This document shows positions 7,032-16,042 of a stretch of 64,000 nucleotides of DNA, piece by piece; the first letter of the stretch is position 1, and every line of letters starts with the position of its first letter. Origin of the DNA: Streptomyces sp. SPB162 (GTDB lineage: Bacteria > Actinomycetota > Actinomycetes > Streptomycetales > Streptomycetaceae); NCBI RefSeq assembly GCF_029504575.1, contig NZ_JAQFII010000001.1, positions 5,091,001-5,155,000 of the forward strand, read 5' to 3'. The notes beneath the pieces are model-generated. The model ran no database searches. It saw only the letters and a list, made by a program, of their open reading frames with translations, and was not told where the DNA came from. The translations under genes and the position numbers were made by a program.

Positions 7032-7793
7032 ATGGTAGTGGCTCTACTGGAGACCACCAGAGCCGACAGGGGAGGTGCGGCTGCGGCCGGTGATCGGGGA
7101 GTGCTTCGGCATATTCTCAGGTCTTCCGGACAGCCGAAATCCGTGACCAACACTGCTGACCGTTCACGCAACGACGTACCCGCCAACGCGACCTTCGCCA
7201 ACGACGGGGAGAACCAGGCGTGGACGCCTCCTTCCTGGGAGGAGATCGTCAGCACGCACAGTGCCCGCGTCTACCGCTTGGCGTACCGCCTGACGGGCAA
7301 CCAGCACGATGCCGAGGACCTCACCCAAGAAGTCTTCGTCCGCGTCTTCCGTTCCCTGTCCACGTACACGCCCGGCACCTTCGAGGGCTGGCTGCACCGC
7401 ATCACCACCAATCTCTTCCTGGACATGGTGCGGCGACGTCAGCGGATCAGGTTTGACGCGCTCGGCGACGACGCGGCGGAGCGGCTCCCGAGCCGCGAGC
7501 CGTCCCCCGCGCAGCACTTCAACGACACGCACTTCGACGCGGACGTCCAGCAAGCCCTGGACACCCTCGCGCCCGAGTTCCGTGCCGCGGTCGTGCTCTG
7601 CGACATCGAGGGGCTGTCGTACGAGGAGATCGCCGCCACCCTCGGCGTGAAGCTCGGCACGGTCCGGAGTCGGATCCACCGCGGTCGTTCCCACCTGCGC
7701 AAGGCCCTTGAGCACCGTTCCCCCGCGGCCCGTCCGGGTCGTGCGCTGGCCGCCGCCATTCCGAATCCGGGCCTGGAGGGCGGAAGAACGTGA
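7032..7793 (+). CDS. sigE: ECF RNA polymerase sigma factor, SigE family
   Basis: The 253-residue protein has a disordered N-terminus, sigma region 2 at about 70-138 (VYRLAYRLTGNQHDAEDLTQ, then RITTNLFLDMVRR) and region 4 at about 175-228 (LSYEEIAATLGVKLGTVRSR). It should direct RNA polymerase to envelope-stress promoters. Context supports SigE: anti-sigma, HtrA and TatB genes follow in order, as in mycobacteria. The ATG at 7032 follows GAGGTGG; GTG at 7026 or 7101 are alternatives. The stop overlaps the anti-sigma start in a GTGA, implying coupled translation. Confidence 0.9.
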   Translation: MVVALLETTRADRGGAAAAGDRGVLRHILRSSGQPKSVTNTADRSRNDVPANATFANDGENQAWTPPSWEEIVSTHSARVYRLAYRLTGNQHDAEDLTQEVFVRVFRSLSTYTPGTFEGWLHRITTNLFLDMVRRRQRIRFDALGDDAAERLPSREPSPAQHFNDTHFDADVQQALDTLAPEFRAAVVLCDIEGLSYEEIAATLGVKLGTVRSRIHRGRSHLRKALEHRSPAARPGRALAAAIPNPGLEGGRT

Positions 7794-8581
7794 GCAGTAG
7801 CGGTACCGGCCAGCAACACGTCTCATCTGCCGAGCAGCATCTCGGCGACCGACTCGCCGCGTTCGTCGACGGTGAGTTGCCCGATGACACCCGGGATCGG
7901 GTGCTCGCGCATCTGGTGACGTGTCCCCAGTGCAAGACAGCCGCCGACGAGCAGCGCCGGCTGAAGAACGTCGTGGCGACCACGGCGCCTCCCACCCTGT
8001 CCGCCGGCCTGCTGGCCCGGCTCCAGGGGCTGCCGGGTGGTGGCGACGACGATGGAAGAGGCCCGTTCGACGGTGGCCTCTTCGGCGGTGGTGACGTCTT
8101 CGGGAAGAGCACGGTGGAGGAGTTCTCCTTCCTGTCCCCGGGTCCCGACCTCGCCGCACCGACCGATGTGCGCTCCCGCGGTTTCCGTATCCATGAGGTC
8201 GAGCGTCCGGTGTCGGGCCCCGGTTCCGCCTCGCGCGGCCGGCGGTTCGCCTTCGCGGCGGCCGGCGCCTTCTCCATGGCGGCCATCGCGCTCGGCGGCG
8301 CCCTCCCGATGGACGCGGCGATCGACAGCGGCGCCCGCCCCGAGGAGCAGGGTCCCGCGGTCGCCCCGCTCAGCGGCGCCGACCCGGTCTCCGAGCTCAA
8401 GCCGCTGCGGAGCGACCTGGTGAGTTCAGCGCAGGACCGCTACCTGCGGCACCCCCCGATGACGGGCGTGACTCCGGCCTCGCTGGCCCGTCAGCTGATG
8501 GCGCCCGTAGCGGCCACGACTCCCGCGCCGACCGCGCCGCCGACCCCGATGGCCGCTCCCGGACCCGCCGTCCACCGCTGA
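7790..8581 (+). CDS. Zinc-associated anti-sigma factor (RseA-like)
   Basis: The 263-residue protein carries the ZAS motif HLVTCPQC (His41, Cys45, Cys48) in an N-terminal anti-sigma domain. A long flexible linker, one membrane segment at about 152-174 and an extracytoplasmic tail rich in Ala, Pro and Thr follow. It should hold the upstream sigma factor inactive until envelope stress releases it. The GTG at 7790 overlaps the sigma factor stop by 4 bases. The HtrA protease encoded next could take part in its turnover, as proposed for the mycobacterial SigE system. Confidence 0.88.
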   Translation: MSSSGTGQQHVSSAEQHLGDRLAAFVDGELPDDTRDRVLAHLVTCPQCKTAADEQRRLKNVVATTAPPTLSAGLLARLQGLPGGGDDDGRGPFDGGLFGGGDVFGKSTVEEFSFLSPGPDLAAPTDVRSRGFRIHEVERPVSGPGSASRGRRFAFAAAGAFSMAAIALGGALPMDAAIDSGARPEEQGPAVAPLSGADPVSELKPLRSDLVSSAQDRYLRHPPMTGVTPASLARQLMAPVAATTPAPTAPPTPMAAPGPAVHR

Positions 8582-8678
8582 CGTGGGCGTGCGGTCCTGA
8601 CGTGTACGGCTGACGTGCTGACGCCATCCGGCCGTGTGTCGCTTGCGGACCTCCGTACACCGCCCGCAGGCTCGGGGA

Positions 8679-9972
8679 ATGAGCGATGAGGCCGACCGGC
8701 CGCAGTGGTGGAGCCACCCGGCGGGCCCGGCGCCCGGCGCGAGTGGCGCGGGGACAAGAGGACCCGCACCGGACGAGGCGTTCCCCGACCCGTACCTGCT
8801 GAACCGGACGTCCGGTGGCCACCCCCACCCCGTTCCGGGCGGTCCGGCCCGTCCCCGTGGCGGCCGGGCTGCCCCGCTGATCGCGGGTGCGGCCCTGGTG
8901 GCGCTGCTCGCCGGCGGGATCGGCGGAGCGGCCGGTGTCTACGTCGAGCGGCACGGTGCCGAGGAGGCCACCGAGCCGGTGACGCTGCCCCAGGCCTCCG
9001 AGGTCAGTGTCGACCGTGCGCGCGACAGCGTCGCGGGGATCGCGGCCCGGACGCTGCCGGGCGTCGTCTACATCCATGTGAAGGGCGCCTCGGGCGAGGA
9101 AACCGGTACCGGGTTCGTGCTGGACACCAAGGGCCACATCCTCACCAACAACCATGTCGTCGGATCCGCCGGCAAGGACGGCGGTGACATCCAGGTCACC
9201 TTCACCGGCGGCCGGCGCGCCACGGCGAAGGTGGTCGGCGTGGACAGCGGCTACGACCTCGCGGTCATCGAGGTCAGTGGGGTGTCCGGGGCTGCGGCCG
9301 CTCGTCTTCGGCAACTCCGACTCGGTGCGCGTCGGCGACCCGGTGGTGGCCATCGGAGCCCCGTACGGCCTCGAGGGCACCGTCACCGCGGGCATCATCA
9401 GCGCCACCCGCAGGCCGGTCACCGCCGCCGGCACCACCGACGGCACGGACGTCAGCTATGTGGACGCGCTGCAGACCGACGCACCGATCAACCCCGGCAA
9501 CTCCGGGGGCCCGCTCGTCGACGGGCGGGGAAAGGTGATCGGCATCAACAGCGCGATCCGGGCGGCCGACGACGGCGGCGGCCCGGCCGGCGGCCAGGGC
9601 GGCAGCATCGGCCTGGGCTTCGCCATCCCGGCCAACCAGGCGAAGCGCGTCGCCGAGGAACTGATCAACACGGGGAAGGCCACCCATCCGGTGATCGGGG
9701 TGAGCGTCGACATGACCTACGAGGGGGACGGCGCCCGGATCGGCGGCAAGGGGGACACCCCTGCGGTGACCCCCGGTGGTCCCGGCGACCAGGCCGGCAT
9801 CGAGGCCGGCGACGTCATCACGGCAGTCGACGGCGAGCGGGTGCACCGCGGCGACGAGCTGGTCGTCAGGATCCGCAGCCACCGCCCCGGCGACCGCCTC
9901 ACCCTCACCCTGCTGCGTTCCGGCGCGGAACGTACCGTCGAGCTGACCTTGGGTTCGGCCACCGGGAACTGA
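8679..9972 (+). pseudogene. HtrA/DegP-type serine protease with PDZ domain, one-base frameshift
   Basis: Read across a one-base insertion, this encodes about 430 residues: a cytoplasmic Pro-rich segment, a membrane helix (about 68-92), a trypsin-like domain and a PDZ domain. The triad is visible as NNHVVG (His), YDLAVIEV (Asp) and NPGNSGGPL (Ser). The frame breaks inside GGGG at 9288-9291 after VSG. Removing one G restores LRPLVFGNSDSVRVG. All catalytic parts are intact on both sides, so a sequencing error in the G-run is more likely than decay. The ATG at 8679 follows AGG at 8668-8670. It would be an envelope quality-control protease. Confidence 0.82.
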
Positions 9973-10094
9973 CCCTTTACCCGGTGGCGACGTAGTGTTG
10001 GCCCAAGCCACTCCCACGCCGACCGCGCGGCCGGGTACGGTGAGTGAACCCGGACCCTGCCCACCCGGCTGTGGACGTCCCAAGGAGCTGCAAG

Positions 10095-10544
10095 GTGTTC
10101 TTCGACATAGGCCCGATGGAGATGATCGCGCTCGTCATCCTTGCGGTGCTCGTCTTCGGGCCGGACAAGCTGCCGAAGGTCATCCAGGACACGATGGCGT
10201 TCATCCGAAAGGTGCGGGCCTTCTCGGACAGCGCCAAGGAGGACATCCGCAAGGAGCTGGGGCCCGAGTTCAAGGACTTCGAGTTCGAGGACCTGAACCC
10301 CAAGACGTACATCCGCAAGAACATCCTGGAGAACGAGGAGCTCGGCCTCCAGGACCTGCGCAACGGGTTCGACTTCCGCAAGGAGATGGCCGAGGTCACC
10401 GATGCCGTGAACGGCACCGACACCACGGCCGCGGCCGCCTCCGCGGGTGCCGCGGGCGCCGTCGCGAGCACCCCTGACCGCCTCCGCAAGCGCGAGTCGT
10501 TGGACAAGGACGAGCCCCCGCCGTTCGATTCCGACGCGACCTGA
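10095..10544 (+). CDS. tatB: Sec-independent protein translocase subunit TatB
   Basis: The 149-residue protein begins FFDIGPMEMIALVILAVLVF, the membrane helix and FGPDKLP hinge typical of TatB. An amphipathic helix (DTMAFIRKVRAFSDSAKEDI) and an acidic tail follow. TatB works with TatC as the twin-arginine signal receptor in export of folded proteins. The GTG at 10095 has AGGAG at 10083-10087. The position after sigE, anti-sigma and htrA matches mycobacteria. The tail ends in repeated Ala and acidic residues with no recognisable domain. Confidence 0.9.
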   Translation: MFFDIGPMEMIALVILAVLVFGPDKLPKVIQDTMAFIRKVRAFSDSAKEDIRKELGPEFKDFEFEDLNPKTYIRKNILENEELGLQDLRNGFDFRKEMAEVTDAVNGTDTTAAAASAGAAGAVASTPDRLRKRESLDKDEPPPFDSDAT

Positions 10545-10564
10545 GTCAACCCGTTTGTCCGGAT

Positions 10565-10580
10565 CCACCCCTTGGGGTGG
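10565..10580. promoter_or_regulatory. 16-bp perfect palindrome before the 204-residue conserved gene
   Basis: CCACCCCTTGGGGTGG is fully self-complementary and lies 20 bases after the tatB stop and just before TATTCT (10582-10587). It could be an operator at the promoter of the next gene or a short terminator stem for tatB. Neither role can be settled by eye. Confidence 0.4.
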
Positions 10581-10690
10581 CTATTCTCCATGTGTTCGCC
10601 ATCACCGTGCGCCGTTTTGGCCCCCGTGCCCGGCTTCGGTCCGGCAAAATGGCGAGTCGCCCAAAAGGGCATGGAGGAGGCGCCACCCCG

Positions 10691-11305
10691 ATGGAGACGA
10701 AGACCGGCAGAGCGGATCGAGCGGTCGACGGCTACTTGATGGCCGATTTCCCGTGGTACGGGCTGGATGAGGCGTTCACCGGACGCCGTTGGCTCACCAC
10801 GGTCGGCACCAGCGCGGACGGAACCGTGGAGCACGGCTCGATAGGGCATGGCGACGAACCGTCCATCAAGGCGGAGACCACCGACCCCGACGCGCAGCGG
10901 TTCGCCGTGGTCGTCACGGTCGCCCGGCGTCCCGGCCGCCGCAGCGCGGACGGCACCGGTGTACTGGAGGCCACCTCGGTGTCGTCGGCGGCCTGGCTGG
11001 CGGGCTCCGGGCTGCTGTCCTGCACCTGGCCCACCCACATGGAACGCGCACTGCGCCAGGACTGGCTCGACCAGCAGATCGCGACCGCCTGGGATCTGGC
11101 CGACGACCTGGCCGGCCCGCACTGGTCGACCCTCACGCTCCCGGTGGACGGCGAACCCACCGTGTTCCACTACCGGGAGTCCGAGTACGGCTGGGTCCTG
11201 GCGGGCTCCGCGCGCGGCGCCCACCTGGGCGCGTACGGGCGCGGCATGAGCGCGTACGGGCTGGGGCTGGCCGTGGTGAAGGACGTCACGACGTACGACG
11301 GCTGA
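10691..11305 (+). CDS. Conserved streptomycete protein of unknown function
   Basis: The 204-residue soluble protein has no signal peptide, membrane segment or motif I recognise. It is rich in Trp and Gly (DFPWYGLDEAFTG, STLTLPVDGEPTVFHYRES, GAYGRGMSAYGLGL), which suggests a beta-rich fold. The ATG at 10691 has GGAGGAGG upstream. The palindrome at 10565-10580 is the likely control site. It is convergent with the mrp gene across a 23-bp hairpin. No function is assigned. Confidence 0.75.
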   Translation: METKTGRADRAVDGYLMADFPWYGLDEAFTGRRWLTTVGTSADGTVEHGSIGHGDEPSIKAETTDPDAQRFAVVVTVARRPGRRSADGTGVLEATSVSSAAWLAGSGLLSCTWPTHMERALRQDWLDQQIATAWDLADDLAGPHWSTLTLPVDGEPTVFHYRESEYGWVLAGSARGAHLGAYGRGMSAYGLGLAVVKDVTTYDG

Positions 11306-11310
11306 GCGTG

Positions 11311-11359
11311 CTCATGACGGTGCCCCCGACCGCACGGCGGTCGGGGGCACCGTCATGAG
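11311..11359. terminator. Bidirectional terminator, 23-bp perfect stem
   Basis: Bases 11311-11333 are exactly complementary to 11337-11359 with a 3-base ACG loop. The stem is centred between two convergent genes and can stop both transcripts. No T-tract follows on either side. Confidence 0.85.
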
Positions 11360-11371
11360 CCGAGGGGCCGC

Positions 11372-12529
11372 TCAGAACTTGTTGCGCGGGGTGATCCCCA
11401 GCGACATGCCCGCCAGGCCGCGGGCCCGGCCGCCGAGCTTGCCGGCGATCGACTTGAGGGCGAGCGCGGCGGCGGAGTCCGGGTGGCTCAGGACGACCGG
11501 GCGGCCGTCGTCGCCGCCCTCGCGCAGCCGCACGTCGATGGGGATCTGGCCCAGCACCGGCACCGTCGCGCCCGTGGTCCTGGTCAGGCCCTCGGCGACC
11601 CGCTCGCCACCGCCGCTGCCGAAGACGTCGACGATCTCGTCGCAGTGCGGGCACGGCATCCCGGACATGTTCTCCACGACGCCGACGATCTTCTGGTGGG
11701 TCTGCACCGCGATGGAGCCGGCGCGCTCCGCGACCTCGGCCGCCGCCTGCTGAGGCGTCGTCACCACGAGGATCTCGGCGTTCGGGACGAGCTGCGCGAC
11801 GGAGATCGCGATGTCGCCGGTGCCCGGCGGCAGGTCCAGCAGCAGGACGTCCAGGTCGCCCCAGTACACGTCGGCGAGGAACTGCTGCAGCGCGCGGTGC
11901 AGCATCGGCCCGCGCCACACCACGGGCGCGTTGCCCGGGGTGAACATGCCGATGGAGATGACCTTCACGCCGTGCGCCGACGGCGGCATGATCATGTTCT
12001 CGACCTGGGTCGGCCGGCCGTCGACACCGAGCATGCGCGGCACCGAGTGGCCATAGATGTCCGCGTCCACGACGCCGACCTTGAGGCCGTCGGCGGCCAT
12101 CGCCGCCGCCAGGTTCACCGTCACCGAGGACTTGCCGACGCCGCCCTTGCCGGAGGCGACCGCGTAGACCCGGGTCAGCGAGCCGGGCTGCGCGAAGGGC
12201 ACCTCGCGCTCGGCGGTGCCGCCGCGCAGGTTGCCGGCGAGCTCCTTGCGCTGCTCGTCGCTCATGACGTCGAGTTCGACGGTGACGCCGGTGACGCCCG
12301 GGACCGCCTCGACGGCCGTGGTGACGTTCGTGGTGATGGTCTCGCGCATCGGGCACCCCGACACCGTCAGGTACACGGCGACCTTCACGGTGCCGTCTTC
12401 CGCGATGTCCACGGATTTGACCATGCCGAGATCAGTGATCGGCTTGTGGATCTCCGGGTCGTTCACCGTCGCGAGCGCCGCGCGCACGGCGTCGGCGGTC
12501 GGAGCGGATCCGTGTGTGTCGGTAGCCAT
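11372..12529 (-). CDS. mrp: Mrp/NBP35-family iron-sulfur carrier ATPase
   Basis: The 385-residue protein has an N-terminal MIP18/DUF59 domain (about 12-85), then a deviant Walker A GKGGVGKSSVTVN, DADIYGHSVPRML, DLPPGTGDIAISV and the CxxC pair SGMPCPHC that binds a bridging iron-sulfur cluster. The family transfers clusters to apo-enzymes. The ATG at 12529 has no ribosome binding site. TACCAT lies 7 bases upstream and probably makes a leaderless mRNA. A counterpart occurs downstream of tatB in mycobacteria. It is transcribed in the same direction as the DUF1003 and MgtE-N genes but probably from its own promoter. Confidence 0.9.
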   Translation of the reverse strand: MATDTHGSAPTADAVRAALATVNDPEIHKPITDLGMVKSVDIAEDGTVKVAVYLTVSGCPMRETITTNVTTAVEAVPGVTGVTVELDVMSDEQRKELAGNLRGGTAEREVPFAQPGSLTRVYAVASGKGGVGKSSVTVNLAAAMAADGLKVGVVDADIYGHSVPRMLGVDGRPTQVENMIMPPSAHGVKVISIGMFTPGNAPVVWRGPMLHRALQQFLADVYWGDLDVLLLDLPPGTGDIAISVAQLVPNAEILVVTTPQQAAAEVAERAGSIAVQTHQKIVGVVENMSGMPCPHCDEIVDVFGSGGGERVAEGLTRTTGATVPVLGQIPIDVRLREGGDDGRPVVLSHPDSAAALALKSIAGKLGGRARGLAGMSLGITPRNKF

Positions 12530-12536
12530 ACGGTCG

Positions 12537-12542
12537 ATGGTA
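12537..12542 (-). promoter_or_regulatory. Candidate -10 (TACCAT) for a leaderless mrp mRNA
   Basis: On the minus strand TACCAT ends 7 bases before the ATG at 12529. It overlaps the end of the upstream DUF1003 gene region. No ribosome binding site is present. Confidence 0.35.
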
Positions 12543-12548
12543 CGGCGC

Positions 12549-13104
12549 CTACCGGTCGGTTCCGGCGTCGCCTTCGTCACGCCGCTCCTCGAGCTCCTTC
12601 AGCAGATCCTGGAGCTCGGAACGGATCCAGTCGCGGGTGGCGACCTCCCCGAGATTCATCCGCAGCGACGCCACCTCCCGCGTCAGGTACTCGGTGTCGG
12701 CGATGCTGCGCTCGTTCTGTTTGCGGTCCTGCTCCTGGTTGACGCGGTCGCGGTCGTCCTGCCGGTTCTGCGCGAGCAGGATCAGCGGGGGCCGCGTAGG
12801 ACGCCTGGAGCGAGAGCATCAGCGTCAGGAAGATGAACGGGTACCGGTCCCAGCGCATCGAGTCCGGGGCGAAGATGTTCCACAGCACCCACAGGATGAT
12901 GAGGACGGTCATCCAGACGATGAAGCGCCCGGTGCCCAGGAAGCGCGCGATGCGCTCCGAGAACCGGCCGAACTCCTCCGGGTCGTAGGTCGGCAGCAGC
13001 CGCCGCCGGGTCGGCCGGGGCTGGTCCAGGCGCACCCGCGGCCGCGGCGGGCCGGCGGAGCCGGCCGAGGACTTCGCGCGCTCGCGCTCCACGTCAGCGG
13101 GCAT
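12549..13104 (-). pseudogene. DUF1003 membrane protein, one-base frameshift
   Basis: The conceptual product has 184 residues. It holds a basic N-terminus, two membrane helices (FIVWMTVLIILWVLWNIF and PFIFLTLMLSLQASYAAP) and a hydrophilic helical C-terminus, the DUF1003 layout. The frame breaks in a run of five G (plus strand 12787-12791). Deleting one base restores LILLAQNRQDDRDRVNQEQD through to a stop at 12549. The start overlaps the MgtE-N gene end by 11 bases, so translation is coupled. Every conserved part remains, which again favours a homopolymer sequencing error. Confidence 0.8.
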
Positions 13105-14407
13105 CGTCGGGCTCGCTCTCGTCCGCGCGCGTGTCGCCCACGTGGTAGGCGGCCGTCGCACCGTGCAGATCGGTCTCGCGCCAGTCGTCGGGCAGCAGGT
13201 GGTCCAGCACGTCGTCGACCGTCACCGCGCCGAGCAGCGACCCGCTCTCGTCCACGACGGGCGCCGAGATCAGGTTGTACGTGGCGAGGTAGCTGGTCAC
13301 CGCGGACAGCGGGGTACCGGGCGGCAGCGGCAGCAGGTCGGTGTCGACGATGGAGCCGACGAGGGTGAACGGCGGGTCGCGCAGCAGCCGCTGGAAGTGC
13401 ACCAGGCCCAGGTACTTGCCGGTCGGGGTCTCGTCGGGCGGCCGGCACACGTAGACCTGGGCGGCGAGCGCGGGGGAGAGGTCCGGGTTGCGGACCCGGG
13501 CCAGCGCGTCGGCGATCGTGGCGTCCGGCCGCAGCACGATGGGCTCGGTGGTCATCAGGCCGCCGGCGGTGCGCTCCTCGTAGGAGAGCAGCCGGCGCAC
13601 GTCGGCCGCGTCCTGCGGCTGCATCAGCGTCAGCAGGCGCTCCTGGTCGACCTCCGGCAGCTCGGAGAGCAGGTCGGCCGCGTCGTCCGGGTCCATCGCC
13701 TCCAGCACGTCGGCCGCGCGCTCCTCCTTGAGCTTGCCGAGGATCTCCACCTGGTCGTCGTCCGGCAGCTCCTCCAGGACGTCGGCGAGCCGGTCGTCGT
13801 CCAGGGCCGCGGCGACCTCGCCGCGCCGCTTGGGCGACAGGTGGTGCAGGACGTTCGCGAGGTCGGCGGGGCGCAGCCGCTCGAAGGTGGCGAGGAGGTT
13901 CTCGGCGCCCTGGCCGTGCTCCTCCAGCGAGAAGCCGGTCACGGCCGACCAGTCCAGCGTCAGGGTCTCCCCACGCCTGCGAAGGGCCCCGCCCTTGCCG
14001 CGGCGGACGAAGACCTTGTCGATCTCCCACTCACGGCGGGCCGGCAGCTGCACCATCGCGATGTCCAGCACCGTCACCTCCTCGCCGGTCGCGACGATCC
14101 TGACCCGTCGGTCGAGCAGTTCGCCGAGGACCAGGGTCTCCGTCGGCCGCTGTTCGAAGCGCCGCATGTTGACGACGCCGGTGGTGATCACCTGCCCGGA
14201 CTCGACGCCCGTCACCCGGGTCATCGGCAGGAAGATCCGCCGCCGGGTGACCACCTCGACGACCAGCCCCAGCACCCGCGGCGGCTTCCCGCCGACCCGC
14301 AGCATCACCACGAGGTCGCGGACCCGGCCCACCTGGTCGCCGCCCGGGTCGAAGACCGCGACCCCCGAGATGTGCGAGATGAACACGCGCGGGGCACCTG
14401 CGGCCAT
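13094..14407 (-). CDS. PRC-barrel / MgtE N-domain / CBS-pair regulatory protein
   Basis: The 437-residue protein contains a PRC-barrel-like start (FISHISGVAVFDPGGDQVGR), an MgtE N-domain helical superhelix (about 165-280, including LPDDDQVEILGKLKEERAAD) and two CBS repeats (about 285-415). It lacks the five-helix magnesium channel, so it is not itself a transporter. In MgtE these domains sense magnesium, so a sensor or adaptor role is a reasonable guess. It overlaps the DUF1003 gene and lies in the same neighbourhood as corA. Confidence 0.85.
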   Translation of the reverse strand: MAAGAPRVFISHISGVAVFDPGGDQVGRVRDLVVMLRVGGKPPRVLGLVVEVVTRRRIFLPMTRVTGVESGQVITTGVVNMRRFEQRPTETLVLGELLDRRVRIVATGEEVTVLDIAMVQLPARREWEIDKVFVRRGKGGALRRRGETLTLDWSAVTGFSLEEHGQGAENLLATFERLRPADLANVLHHLSPKRRGEVAAALDDDRLADVLEELPDDDQVEILGKLKEERAADVLEAMDPDDAADLLSELPEVDQERLLTLMQPQDAADVRRLLSYEERTAGGLMTTEPIVLRPDATIADALARVRNPDLSPALAAQVYVCRPPDETPTGKYLGLVHFQRLLRDPPFTLVGSIVDTDLLPLPPGTPLSAVTSYLATYNLISAPVVDESGSLLGAVTVDDVLDHLLPDDWRETDLHGATAAYHVGDTRADESEPDDAR

Positions 14408-14617
14408 CGGTGCCTCCTGGCGTCGTGCGGGTCACGGTTCGTCGCTGCCAGGCTAACCCGCCGGGATCTTGGGTGCCGCACGGCGCTGCTCCGCGGCGGA
14501 CCCCGCTCTGCCTGCCGCGCGCGGAAGAGTCGGGTCCGGGTCTCGGCAGGGAGCTGTACGCTGCGGTAGCTTCGGGTCCCCCCACCCCGTTCCCCTGCCG
14601 CTGGAGGAAGAGAACAC

Positions 14618-15349
14618 GTGTTTCCCGGCCGCCGATCCGCTGTTCTCCTCGGGGCGCTCTGCGCCGGACTGACACTCGCCGGCTGCGGCGGCGGCGATCC
14701 GGACGCGGGGACGAACGGAGTCGCCAAGCTGCCCCCCAAGACGATCGAGCAGCGGGCCCGCGAAGCCGCCGCGACGGCGCCGACCGTACGGCTCTCCGGC
14801 ACCGTGGTCAGCAAGGGGAAGACGTACAAGCTCGACATGCGACTGCGGGCCAACGGCGGCGTCGGGGACGTCACGACGCAGAGCAGCACGTTCCAGCTGC
14901 TGCGGGTCGGTGACGACCTGTACCTGAAGGCGGGCGCCGACTTCTACGGCGACGAAGGCTCCGGCAAGGACAGCCAGGCCGCCGCGGCGAAGCTGAAGGA
15001 CAAGTACGTCAAGGTGCCGACGGGCGACCCCGCCTTCCAGCAGTTCAGCGGCTTCACGGACAAGAAGGTGCTGCTCGACGCGCTCTTCGCGCTCAACGGT
15101 GAGCTGTCCACCGGCGACCACCGCAAGGTCGACGGCATCCGCACCATCGCCCTCGCCGCGGACGGCGGCGGAGGCGGCACCCTCGACGTCTCCCTCGAAG
15201 GCAGCCCCTACCCGCTGCGGTACGAGCGCGCGGGCGGTTCCGCCACCCTGACCATGGCCGACTGGGGCAAGGACTTCGCCCTGGCGGCGCCGGACGCCGC
15301 CCACGTCGTGGACTACGGCAAGTCCGTGACGGGCACGTCCGGCGGCTGA
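14618..15349 (+). CDS. Lipoprotein of the LppX/LprG-like lipid-carrier type
   Basis: The 243-residue product has a signal peptide ending in the lipobox LTLAGC (Cys about 24), then a beta-rich domain with VRLSGTVVSKGKTYKLDMRL and DDLYLKAGADFYG. This layout is seen in the LppX/LprAFG lipoproteins, which hold lipids in a hydrophobic pocket outside the membrane. Two paralogues lie at 57982 and 58873. The GTG at 14618 has GGAGGAAG 7 bases upstream. It is convergent with the next gene, with only 10 bases between. Confidence 0.75.
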   Translation: MFPGRRSAVLLGALCAGLTLAGCGGGDPDAGTNGVAKLPPKTIEQRAREAAATAPTVRLSGTVVSKGKTYKLDMRLRANGGVGDVTTQSSTFQLLRVGDDLYLKAGADFYGDEGSGKDSQAAAAKLKDKYVKVPTGDPAFQQFSGFTDKKVLLDALFALNGELSTGDHRKVDGIRTIALAADGGGGGTLDVSLEGSPYPLRYERAGGSATLTMADWGKDFALAAPDAAHVVDYGKSVTGTSGG

Positions 15350-15359
15350 CCGACCGGGG

Positions 15360-15887
15360 TCAGGCGCGCTTCCCGCGGCGCGCCAGCAGCCGCGGCAGCG
15401 CCTCCGGCATCGGCTGCCGGGTCGTGGCGGGGGAGGGGACGGGGGCGGCCGCACCCGAGCGGTCCGGCATCGCGCCCGGCTGCTCGCTCGGCGGTCCTGA
15501 CGGTACGAGCCGCAGCACCTGGCACTCGCGCGCCCAGCGCGCGGTCATCGTCTCGGCGTCCGGAGCGTTCAGCCGCTTTCCCTTGAGCTCCTCGACGGCG
15601 GCGGTCCACGCGTCGCTGTCGGGGGCGAGCACGGAGACGGCGGCGGGCCACGCGACCAGCCGGCCGCCCTTGTCCTTGCTGCGCACGGTCACGACCGCGG
15701 TGCCGCCGTCGGCCAGTCCGGCGAGCGGCTGCTCCCCGGGGCCGCCGCCGACGAGGCACAGGGCGCCGTCCACCCACGCGTGCCACACCGCCTGCGGCGG
15801 CCGGCCGGCCGGGGCCTGGACCCAGACCAGGCCGGACTTCTTGGTGGCCTCCTCGACGAGGGCCGTCTGCTCGGCGGTTTCCGTCAT
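15360..15887 (-). CDS. Conserved hypothetical soluble protein
   Basis: The 175-residue protein begins MTETAEQTALVEEATKKSGL. It has a central part reading VWVQAPAGRPPQAVWHAWVDGALCLV, and the C-terminal 40 residues are Pro-rich and end in a basic RRGKRA. No domain is recognised. The ATG at 15887 follows AAGGTGAG. An upstream in-frame extension lacks coding character and a ribosome binding site. It diverges from the EamA transporter gene. Confidence 0.7.
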   Translation of the reverse strand: MTETAEQTALVEEATKKSGLVWVQAPAGRPPQAVWHAWVDGALCLVGGGPGEQPLAGLADGGTAVVTVRSKDKGGRLVAWPAAVSVLAPDSDAWTAAVEELKGKRLNAPDAETMTARWARECQVLRLVPSGPPSEQPGAMPDRSGAAAPVPSPATTRQPMPEALPRLLARRGKRA

Positions 15888-16042
15888 GGGGCTCACCTTA
15901 TGGGGTGCGCCCCCGCCCGCGGGGCCCCTGTCGGCGTCCCGTGCGGGCCCTCCACTCGCGTTCCAGGCTTCGGACGACAGGAGCATGCTCTTGTCACGGG
16001 CCTTACGCTGGTCGGTGACCCCGTTTTGACCGAGGAGAACCC

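Noticed and set aside
9286..9294. Programmed ribosomal frameshifting in htrA
   Set aside because: No slippery heptamer or downstream pseudoknot was evident, and two other genes show the same extra-base pattern, so sequence error is simpler.
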